Below are positions 13,647 through 19,473 of a stretch of DNA of 19,473 nucleotides, one piece after another. This DNA is from CAYZJV01 sp964473245 (GTDB taxonomy: Bacteria; Spirochaetota; Spirochaetia; Sphaerochaetales; Sphaerochaetaceae). Every line of letters begins with the position of its first letter. Within the stretch, counting starts at the first letter, position 1. The notes below the pieces were generated by a model. The model ran no database searches and was not told the DNA's origin. It was given only the letters and a program-made list of their open reading frames with translations. The stretch lies in the NCBI GenBank assembly GCA_964473245.1, contig CAYYOL010000040.1:1-19473 (forward strand). The letters are read 5' to 3'. A program made the translations under genes and the position numbers.

Positions 13647-14918
13647 ATGCAGTTTGTCAGTACACGAGGAAACAGTCCTGCCGTGAGTGCTTCAGTTGCC
13701 ATCATGCAAGGCCTTGCTCCCGATGGGGGACTCTACGTTCCCCAGTACTTCCCCTTCATACCCCTTGAAAGGCTCAAGGGGGCCACCAGTTACCCCGAGC
13801 TTGCCTACGAGGTGTTATCTCCGTTCTTCGTTGGGGATGTGCTGGAATCCGAACTCCCGGAGATCTGTGTCGAAGCATTCGACTTCCCTGTCCCGCTTCA
13901 TTGGCACGATAGTAGACAGTCGGTACTCGAGCTGTACTGGGGGCCTACCGCAGCCTTCAAGGATTTTGGGGCCCGATTTCTAGCATCTGCCATGCAGAGA
14001 CTGCTCGCTCGGCGCAGTCGCAAATTGACCATACTCGTTGCTACGAGTGGAGATACCGGCGGGGCGGTTGCCGCAGCTTTCCACCGGAAGCAAGGTATCG
14101 ATGTCAAGGTGCTCTTTCCCGAGGGCAAGGTCTCAGCGCGACAGCAACAACAGTTGACGTGCTGGTCCGATAATGTGAAAGCCTATGCAGTGCGGGGCGT
14201 TTTTGACGATTGTCAACGTATGGTGAAGCAGTCCTTCATGGACGCTGCACTCGCTGCAGAGTATGGGCTCTCGTCTGCCAACAGCATCAATCTCGGAAGA
14301 CTGTTACCCCAGATGGTGTACGCATTCCATGCAAGTCTCGAAGTGCTCGCGGGAACCGGTAGAGAGCCGACCATGATCATCCCCAGTGGCAATGTCGGCA
14401 ATAGCTGTGGGACATTCTGGGCAAAGATTTCCGGTGCTCCGATCCAGCGGATCATACTTGCCCTCAATGCAAATCGTCCAGTTCTCGACTATCTGGAATC
14501 CGGCACGTACGAGAAGCGACCCAGCATCACGACACTTGCGAACGCCATGGATGTGGGCGATCCCAGCAACCTGGAGCGATTGACGCATCTGTTCGGCGAT
14601 CATGAGCAGTTTTCGCGTGAGGTTTCGGCATATAGTGTCGATGATCAGACGATTCGTTCCGAGATTCGCCGTGTGTGGCGCGAACATGCATACTGTATCT
14701 GTCCCCACACTGCCACGGGAGAGTTCGTTCGAAACTCGATTCAGCTTGATGAACCGACGGTGGTATACGCTACAGCTCACCCGGCAAAGTTCAATACGAT
14801 CGTCGAACCTGAGATCGGTGAAGAGGTGCCGGTGCCTCCGCAACTTGCGAGCTTGCTCACCAAGGAGAGCTCCTACACCAGCATAGACGCTGACCACAGA
14901 CTCCTGTTCCACGCGTAA
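13647..14918 (+). CDS. thrC: Threonine synthase
   Basis: This 423-residue PLP enzyme converts O-phosphohomoserine to threonine and phosphate, the last step of the pathway. It opens with the typical STRGNSP and LAPDGGLYVP. PLP-binding Lys105 lies in PTAAFKDFGARF. The phosphate-binding loops are ATSGDTGGAVAAAF and IPSGNVGNSCG, and NSINLGRLLPQMVY is also characteristic. Length and motif order match the short E. coli-like ThrC. ATG 13647 has a perfect AGGAGG 6 bases upstream, and this SD touches the thrA stop codon, so the two genes form one operon. Kinase for homoserine (thrB) is not present in the window. Confidence 0.97.
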   Translation: MQFVSTRGNSPAVSASVAIMQGLAPDGGLYVPQYFPFIPLERLKGATSYPELAYEVLSPFFVGDVLESELPEICVEAFDFPVPLHWHDSRQSVLELYWGPTAAFKDFGARFLASAMQRLLARRSRKLTILVATSGDTGGAVAAAFHRKQGIDVKVLFPEGKVSARQQQQLTCWSDNVKAYAVRGVFDDCQRMVKQSFMDAALAAEYGLSSANSINLGRLLPQMVYAFHASLEVLAGTGREPTMIIPSGNVGNSCGTFWAKISGAPIQRIILALNANRPVLDYLESGTYEKRPSITTLANAMDVGDPSNLERLTHLFGDHEQFSREVSAYSVDDQTIRSEIRRVWREHAYCICPHTATGEFVRNSIQLDEPTVVYATAHPAKFNTIVEPEIGEEVPVPPQLASLLTKESSYTSIDADHRLLFHA

Positions 14919-14957
14919 TATAACTGGTTCGTGCCATCTTCATCTGTATGATATGCG

Positions 14958-14987
14958 CTACCACTTGACCTCAATGGCAGGTGGTAG
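14958..14987 (+). other. Inverted repeat around the copA -35
   Basis: CTACCAC (14958-14964) and GTGGTAG (14981-14987) are perfect inverted arms that enclose the -35 TTGACC and its spacer. The feature may be a regulator site or the weak 3' end of the thr operon; there is no T-run after it. Confidence 0.35.
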
Positions 14988-14993
14988 TAAACT
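14965..14993 (+). promoter_or_regulatory. Likely promoter of the copper operon
   Basis: TTGACC (14965-14970), 17 bases and TAAACT (14988-14993). Transcription would start near 15000, directly at the CsoR-like operator. Confidence 0.45.
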
Positions 14994-15001
14994 TCTCATA
15001 T

Positions 15002-15025
15002 ACCACCCCTCCCCAGGTGGGGTGT
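15002..15025. promoter_or_regulatory. CsoR-type copper operator candidate
   Basis: Arms CACCCC (15004-15009) and GGGGTG (15019-15024) surround a C-rich centre; a second register, CCACC/GGTGG, is nested inside. CsoR operators are GC-rich pseudo-palindromes of this C-tract/G-tract type, and csoR is the last gene of this operon. The site covers the predicted transcription start, where a repressor would act. Confidence 0.6.
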
Positions 15026-15046
15026 TGTGTATTGAAGGAGTTTGCT

Positions 15047-17623
15047 ATGAAGAGAGAGTACGATGTTAGTGGAATGACCTGCTCATCGTGTGCCATACAT
15101 GTTGAAAAGAGTGTAAAAAAGGTTCCAGGACTGGAGAAAGTGCAAGTGAACCTCATGACCAATACGCTCTCGGTGCAGACTGCCGAAGAGGGCGATCCTG
15201 TGACCGACGAAACGATCATGCAAGCGGTGGAGGAGGCTGGGTACGGCGCGAAAGCGAAACAGGATTCGCAGTCGGAACAGTCATCTCGAACAAAACCTGA
15301 TATGCGAAGTCATGTACAGAAGGAACTTTCTGAGATGAAGGGACGACTTGTCATATCGTTCGCATTCTCGATTCCCCTCATGTATCTTGCCATGGGTCAT
15401 ATGATGAACTGGCCGCTGCCGGGATTGTTCCATGGCAATGCGAATGCCATCACCTTTGCCTTTACCCAGTTTCTCCTCACCATTCCGGTCTTCATTGCAA
15501 ATGGTCGCTATTTCCGATCCGGATTCAAGGCGTTGTCCAGACGGGCTCCGACCATGGATTCGTTGATCTCCCTTGGTTCCTCTGCGGCTCTGGTCTATGG
15601 AATCTTCGCCATATTCATGATAGGAGTCGGTCTCGGAACAGGGGATCAGAATCGGGTCATGCGTTATTCGATGGATCTCTACTTCGAATCGGCTGCGATG
15701 ATTCTGTCGTTGGTGCTTCTTGGAAAATATCTCGAAGTGCGGGCCAAGGGGAGGACGACCGACGCTGTGGCAAAGCTCATAGACCTCTCTCCCGAGACAG
15801 CTCTGGTTCTCCGCAATGGAGAGGAGCAAGAGATTCCCATAGAGCACGTGGTGGTAGGTGATACCATCGTGGTCAAACCGGGAGGGAGACTTCCTGTCGA
15901 CGGCGTAGTGCTCACTGGTCACTCTGCAGTCGATGAATCGGCTCTCACCGGAGAGAGTCTTCCTGTGGAGAAGAGCGAAGGGGACCAGGTTCTGAGTGCA
16001 AGCATAAACACCACCGGACGAATGGTATATCGAGCGCAACGAGTAGGAAAGGATACCACGCTTGCACAGATAATCCGTCTGGTCGAAGAGGCAGGAGCTT
16101 CGAAAGCACCGATTGCGAAGTTGGCAGACCGGATAAGCGGCGTGTTCGTACCCATAGTCATAGCCATCGCACTGGTCTCCACCGGCACCTGGTTGATCGT
16201 AGGACTTCCTGTCGAACTAGCACTGGCCTTCGGTATAGCGGTCTTGGTCATCAGCTGTCCCTGTGCCCTTGGACTCGCGACTCCGACGGCCATCATGGTC
16301 GGAACAGGAAAAGGCGCCGAACAGGGGATCCTGATCCGGAGTGCCGAGGCTTTGGAGACAACCCAGTCTGTTGACACCATCGTCCTGGATAAAACGGGAA
16401 CCATCACCAAGGGAGAACCGCAGGTCACCGATCTGATCACAGCAGATTCGGTAACCAAAGAGGAGCTCTTCGCTGTGTCCGGTGCTCTGGAGGCCTCGAG
16501 CGAGCACCCATTGTCTCTTGCGATTCTCGAATATATCAAGGCACGTGGGATGGGCTACGACGAGCTCACCGATTTCCAGGCAATTCCCGGGAAGGGGCTC
16601 ATGGGAACGCTGCACGACGTTCCTGTCGTAGGTGGGAACACCCTGCTCATGCAAGAGCAGGGTATCGATATCTCAGCAATGGAGGCGCAGTCGGATGCCT
16701 TAGCTCATGAGGGAAAAACTCCGCTCTATTTCGCTCGGAATGGTAAGTTGCTGGGAGTGATCGCCGTTGCCGACGTCGTGAAGGAGTCGAGCATTCCAGC
16801 AATACGACAGTTACAGGGACTCGGTCTTGCAGTGGTCATGCTCACCGGCGACAACGAGCGGACAGCGAAAGCAATTGCAGCACATGTGGGTATAGATCGC
16901 GTATTCGCCTCCGTGCTTCCGGATGGGAAGGAGGCAGTGGTACGACAGTTGCAGGAGGAGGGTCGAAAGGTCGCCATGGTCGGCGATGGCATCAACGATG
17001 CACCTGCACTCGTTCGGGCCGATGTCGGCATGGCAATCGGAGCTGGAACAGATATTGCAATCGAATCGGCAGATATCATTCTCATGCAGAGCAACCTCAA
17101 TCAAGTTGCATCGGCAATCGCTCTCAGCAGAGCGACTCTGAGGAACATCAAACAGAACCTATTTTGGGCACTGTTTTACAACACACTCGGTATTCCCCTC
17201 GCCGCAGGAGTGTTCTACCCCCTATTCGGTTGGACGCTCAGTCCCATGTATGCAGCTGCAGCCATGAGTCTCAGCAGTGTGTTCGTGGTTACCAACGCAC
17301 TGCGATTGAAGCGGTTCAAACCGAAGAGCGGTGGCAACCAGCATGAAGTAGCAGAAACAAGCGTTATACAGAGTCATACAGTGAATCAAGAAGAAGGAGA
17401 AAAGGTCATGAAGAAAGAGATCAGTATTGAAGGAATGTCGTGCGGACACTGTTCGGCACGGGTCGATCAGGCATTGAACGCGATTGCGGGAGTGAGTGCA
17501 ACTGTGGAGCTGGAACAGAAAAGGGCCTCGGTAGTCAGTTCAGAACCGGTCTCCGATGAAGTGCTTGCGAAAGCAGTTGCCGATGCAGGTTATGTAGCGA
17601 CAGATATCAGGGAGCTAGCCTGA
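15047..17623 (+). CDS. copA: Cu(I)-exporting P1B-type ATPase with N- and C-terminal metal-binding domains
   Basis: This 858-residue pump moves Cu(I) out of the cytoplasm using ATP. It has an N-terminal HMA domain with GMTCSSC (Cys12, Cys15), then the actuator motif TGES (301-304) and the membrane ligand motif CPC (404-406). The phosphorylated Asp448 lies in DKTGT, and HP (487-488) and GDGINDAP (646-653) follow. MSLSS at 740-744 completes the Cu(I) signature, and about eight membrane helices are visible. After the last helix, a polar linker (about 758-787) leads to a second HMA domain, GMSCGHC (Cys799, Cys802), ending at residue 858. That domain resembles CopZ and has its own SD and ATG. ATG 15047 is preceded by GAAGGAG. 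csoR starts 1 base after the stop codon. Confidence 0.97.
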   Translation: MKREYDVSGMTCSSCAIHVEKSVKKVPGLEKVQVNLMTNTLSVQTAEEGDPVTDETIMQAVEEAGYGAKAKQDSQSEQSSRTKPDMRSHVQKELSEMKGRLVISFAFSIPLMYLAMGHMMNWPLPGLFHGNANAITFAFTQFLLTIPVFIANGRYFRSGFKALSRRAPTMDSLISLGSSAALVYGIFAIFMIGVGLGTGDQNRVMRYSMDLYFESAAMILSLVLLGKYLEVRAKGRTTDAVAKLIDLSPETALVLRNGEEQEIPIEHVVVGDTIVVKPGGRLPVDGVVLTGHSAVDESALTGESLPVEKSEGDQVLSASINTTGRMVYRAQRVGKDTTLAQIIRLVEEAGASKAPIAKLADRISGVFVPIVIAIALVSTGTWLIVGLPVELALAFGIAVLVISCPCALGLATPTAIMVGTGKGAEQGILIRSAEALETTQSVDTIVLDKTGTITKGEPQVTDLITADSVTKEELFAVSGALEASSEHPLSLAILEYIKARGMGYDELTDFQAIPGKGLMGTLHDVPVVGGNTLLMQEQGIDISAMEAQSDALAHEGKTPLYFARNGKLLGVIAVADVVKESSIPAIRQLQGLGLAVVMLTGDNERTAKAIAAHVGIDRVFASVLPDGKEAVVRQLQEEGRKVAMVGDGINDAPALVRADVGMAIGAGTDIAIESADIILMQSNLNQVASAIALSRATLRNIKQNLFWALFYNTLGIPLAAGVFYPLFGWTLSPMYAAAAMSLSSVFVVTNALRLKRFKPKSGGNQHEVAETSVIQSHTVNQEEGEKVMKKEISIEGMSCGHCSARVDQALNAIAGVSATVELEQKRASVVSSEPVSDEVLAKAVADAGYVATDIRELA
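17408..17623 (+). CDS. Possible in-frame internal gene for a CopZ-like copper chaperone
   Basis: Inside copA, AAGGAG (17394-17399) lies 8 bases before an in-frame ATG (17408, CopA Met788). Translation from it would give a 71-residue protein starting MKKEISIEGMSCGHC, exactly one complete HMA fold of the size and look of stand-alone CopZ. CopZ carries Cu(I) to CopA and to CsoR in the cytoplasm. Either the two products are made from one frame, or an old copZ gene has fused to copA and kept its start site. The SD and ATG are seen; use of this start is inferred. Confidence 0.5.
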   Translation: MKKEISIEGMSCGHCSARVDQALNAIAGVSATVELEQKRASVVSSEPVSDEVLAKAVADAGYVATDIRELA

Positions 17624-17624
17624 G

Positions 17625-17891
17625 ATGAAAGCAGACCATACACAGGTGTCCCAAGCATTAAAGACCGCTCGAGGTCAAATCGACGGTATTCTCCGGATGG
17701 TAGATGAAGACAGGTACTGTGTCGATATTTCGAACCAGCTTCTTGCATCGATAGCCTTGTTGAAGAAGACGAACAAGACGGTGCTTGAGGCACACCTGCA
17801 AAGTTGTGTGCACGAATCATTCGCCACCGGTGCCGATGTCGATCAGAAGATAGGCGAGATTCTTCAACTGATCGACAAACTGGTTCGTTGA
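17625..17891 (+). CDS. csoR: CsoR-family copper-sensing repressor
   Basis: This 88-residue all-helical protein belongs to the CsoR/RcnR/FrmR (DUF156) family. It has the opening ALKTARGQIDGILRMV and the segment DRYCVDISNQL. The ligands Cys32, His57 and Cys61 have spacings of 25 and 4 residues, the same as Cys36, His61 and Cys65 of Mycobacterium CsoR. Tyr31 before the first Cys is also conserved. This points to Cu(I) sensing rather than nickel or formaldehyde. Cu(I) binding releases the tetramer from its operator. The ATG follows the copA stop by 1 base, so it is the last gene of the operon it probably represses through the site at 15002-15025. Confidence 0.92.
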   Translation: MKADHTQVSQALKTARGQIDGILRMVDEDRYCVDISNQLLASIALLKKTNKTVLEAHLQSCVHESFATGADVDQKIGEILQLIDKLVR

Positions 17892-17914
17892 GGGGTCTTC
17901 TGCAGCATCAACGA
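17885..17914. other. Hairpin holding both stop codons of csoR and galK
   Basis: TCGTTGA (17885-17891) pairs with TCAACGA (17908-17914) across a 16-base loop. The convergent stop codons lie in the two arms. With no T-run on either side, a role as bidirectional terminator is only possible. Confidence 0.3.
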
Positions 17915-19194
17915 TCGTCGAGGCGTGTTGTGGGGAGGCTGCGAATGGCCAATTTCGTGACTGAGCCCTCGCCGAACACGTTCTCGATGAATTGGGTGTA
18001 TGCTTGGGTTCGATCGCACGGTACGTACACCTGTATAGTCCCTGCAAACCCGCCGCCATGAACTCTCCATGCCCCTTCATCTTCGAGGAACTGACTAGTC
18101 AGTGCCAATGCGAGAGGGAGCCCCTGCGTTTCAATGTGGTGAGGGCTGTAGAGGTTCTGCAGGAATTGAAATGAGCTCTCCCCCGATTTGCGAACTAGAG
18201 AGAGATAGGAGTCGATGTCCTGTTGCTGAAGAGCTTTCACCATGGCCTCGACGCGTTGGTTCTCGGTGAAGTAGTGATATGCTCGAAGCACCGCTCGGTC
18301 GTTGTTTACCCGCTTTCTCACTGATTGAATCGAGTCCATGAACAGATCGAACGGGACCTCTCTGAGTATATCGCGATCGAAACAAGCTGCTACAGAACGC
18401 ATCTCCTTCGGAATGGCGGCATAGTCGGGAGTGAGGTTCGCATGGTCACCCTGCGTGTCGACAACCAAGAGATCGTATCCCATGGAGGCGAAATCACACG
18501 GTATCGCCACTGTCTTTACCCGCTCAGGATGAGCGAAGTCGATCGCTGTTACACCACCGTTGCCGCACGCCACCTGATCCATGAGTCCTGAGGGTTTCCC
18601 AAAATAGGTGTTCTCTGCATACTTTCCAATCATGGCAAGCTCGACAGGGTTCAACGTATTTCGGTTGTACAGATTGTTAAATAGCGTAGCAACCAGCACT
18701 TCGATTGCAGCCGAGGAGCTCAATCCACTCCCTTTCAGCACACGGGTACTGGTGGTGGCGATACATCCTCCCACAGTGAGTCCCCGATCCGAAAACCCTT
18801 TTGCGATACCGCGAACCAGAGCATCGGTTGTTCCCATCTCATCGGATCTGACCGAAAGGTCGCTGATATCCACTATGACTGGTGGGAAGCCCTCTGAGTA
18901 GACTGAGACCACCGGTTCATCTAGGGGAGTTGCAACGGCAATGGTATCGAGATTGATAGTACCTGCAATCACTTTGCCGAGGTTGTGGTCGGTGTGATTT
19001 CCCGCCAACTCGGTTCTCCCTGCGGTGCTGAACAATCCAGTCTTATCCGTGCACCAGTGGTCGTGTCTCTTAACAAGCCTGGTGAACCGTTCGATATGGA
19101 GATCGCGTTGGTCATCCGTTCCATACAGTTGTGGTAGCAGCCTCGTGAATCGTTCGCTCTGAATGAATGCGAGCAAGCGCGCTTTCCCGTCCAT
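17908..19194 (-). CDS. galK: Galactokinase
   Basis: This 428-residue GHMP-family kinase phosphorylates galactose to galactose-1-phosphate at the start of the Leloir pathway. The galactokinase signature reads GRTELAGNHTDHN (59-71) in place of the more common GRVNLIGEHTDYN. The ATP-binding GHMP motif is LKGSGLSSSAA (about 153-163), and the third motif is HGGGFAG (379-385). MDQVACGNGG also fits the family. The protein is longer than E. coli GalK (about 380 residues) because of an N-terminal extension of roughly 45 residues. ATG 19194 is preceded by GGGGGAAG; the in-frame start at 19314 lies at the predicted transcription start and has no SD. No other gal genes are in view. An AraC-type regulator lies upstream on the same strand. 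Confidence 0.93.
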   Translation of the reverse strand: MDGKARLLAFIQSERFTRLLPQLYGTDDQRDLHIERFTRLVKRHDHWCTDKTGLFSTAGRTELAGNHTDHNLGKVIAGTINLDTIAVATPLDEPVVSVYSEGFPPVIVDISDLSVRSDEMGTTDALVRGIAKGFSDRGLTVGGCIATTSTRVLKGSGLSSSAAIEVLVATLFNNLYNRNTLNPVELAMIGKYAENTYFGKPSGLMDQVACGNGGVTAIDFAHPERVKTVAIPCDFASMGYDLLVVDTQGDHANLTPDYAAIPKEMRSVAACFDRDILREVPFDLFMDSIQSVRKRVNNDRAVLRAYHYFTENQRVEAMVKALQQQDIDSYLSLVRKSGESSFQFLQNLYSPHHIETQGLPLALALTSQFLEDEGAWRVHGGGFAGTIQVYVPCDRTQAYTQFIENVFGEGSVTKLAIRSLPTTRLDDR

Positions 19195-19272
19195 AAGTTC
19201 TTCCCCCAGTAGCTCGTGTCGGTGGTATGTTCCGCTCGACAGGTGCCAACATACTCGTGGTTCCCTGCCTGT

Positions 19273-19299
19273 TACAAACCCGCATGGTAGCAGTTTGTA
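19273..19299. promoter_or_regulatory. Operator-like inverted repeat in the galK leader
   Basis: TACAAAC (19273-19279) and GTTTGTA (19293-19299) are perfect 7-base arms separated by 13 bases. The repeat begins about 13 bases downstream of the predicted galK start site, a position suited to a repressor. The binding protein is unknown. Confidence 0.4.
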
Positions 19300-19318
19300 C
19301 CTATTGTAAATCATTTGG

Positions 19319-19347
19319 ACGATAACGGGGGTAGTCGGTTATGTCAA
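19319..19347 (-). promoter_or_regulatory. Likely galK promoter
   Basis: On the minus strand TTGACA (19347-19342), a 17-base spacer and TATCGT (19324-19319). Transcription would start near 19312 and leave a leader of about 118 nt before ATG 19194. Confidence 0.5.
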
Positions 19348-19356
19348 CCTGTGCCC

Positions 19357-19473
19357 CTATCGGTACCAGAGTGAGCGGTTGTTTCGGTATTGCCGTGGAC
19401 TCATGCCCATGACCTTGCGAAACTGGCGAGAGAAGTAGTTTGCATCGTTGAATCCTGTGGCTTCGGATATCTC
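19357..19473 (-). CDS. AraC-family transcriptional regulator (C-terminal end only)
   Basis: The minus strand is open from the window edge to TAG at 19359-19357, 38 codons. The peptide EISEATGFNDANYFSRQFRKVMGMSPRQYR is the second helix-turn-helix of the AraC/XylS DNA-binding domain, with the characteristic GF-D-YFSRQFRK-G-SP-QYR pattern. The sensor domain lies outside the window. It reads in the same direction as galK and ends 162 bp before it, so it may control sugar use nearby, but this is only suggested by position. Confidence 0.9.
   Translation of the reverse strand, partial: EISEATGFNDANYFSRQFRKVMGMSPRQYRNNRSLWYR

Noticed and set aside
14981..15046. Upstream extension of CopA from 14981
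   Set aside because: It would translate the predicted promoter -10 and operator; ATG 15047 has GAAGGAG and starts directly at the HMA domain.

Overview
This is a 19.5 kb stretch of bacterial chromosome of moderate GC, densely coded on both strands, with sigma70-type promoters and Shine-Dalgarno (SD) starts. The gene mix is a thrA-like/thrC operon, rpmB with a four-cysteine zinc motif, GGDEF/HD-GYP/EAL proteins, CopA-CsoR, a type III-fold ornithine decarboxylase and a galactokinase of the GRTELxGNHTDHN type. It fits a free-living or host-associated bacterium; I lean towards Spirochaetota (Sphaerochaeta/Treponema relatives), but this is a low-confidence impression without a database search. No phage, insertion sequence with transposase, CRISPR array, tRNA or rRNA was seen.

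Layout. 1-371 (-): 5' part of a nitronate monooxygenase-like flavoprotein. 372-760: gene-free and the most unusual part of the window. It holds a consensus promoter (TTGACA, 16 bp, TATAAT) whose -35 overlaps a palindrome, then a 293-bp element closed by perfect 20-bp inverted ends and filled with nested stems, ending 17 bp before the next gene. 761-2080 (+): RluA-type pseudouridine synthase with a long cysteine-bearing N-terminal domain. 2093-3022 (-): EamA transporter. 3234-5759 and 5826-7742 (+): two membrane cyclic-di-GMP enzymes, CHASE3-PAS-PAS-GGDEF-HD-GYP and 7TM-degenerate GGDEF-EAL. 7720-10097 (-): MFS transporter translationally coupled to ornithine decarboxylase, possibly a make-and-export pair for polyamines. 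10178-10699 (-): small protein resembling a 2H phosphoesterase that has lost its histidines. 10881-11111 (+): rpmB with its terminator. 11234-14918 (+): threonine operon, an aspartokinase/homoserine dehydrogenase fusion whose kinase half has lost its catalytic motifs, followed by threonine synthase. 15047-17891 (+): copper-efflux operon copA-csoR, with a CopZ-like domain fused to the CopA C-terminus and carrying its own SD and ATG. 17908-19194 (-): galactokinase. 19357-19473 (-): C-terminal end of an AraC-family regulator.

How the parts work together. The copper operon looks self-regulated: CsoR has the Cu(I) ligands Cys-His-Cys, and a GC-rich CsoR-like palindrome lies at the copA start. The threonine genes carry aspartate semialdehyde to threonine, but the first step (aspartate kinase) would have to come from another gene. 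The two cyclic-di-GMP proteins can make and break the same messenger. The best candidate for something undescribed is the promoter plus nested-stem element in front of the pseudouridine synthase. It could be a structured 5' leader or small RNA, or a MITE-like mobile element carrying no gene.
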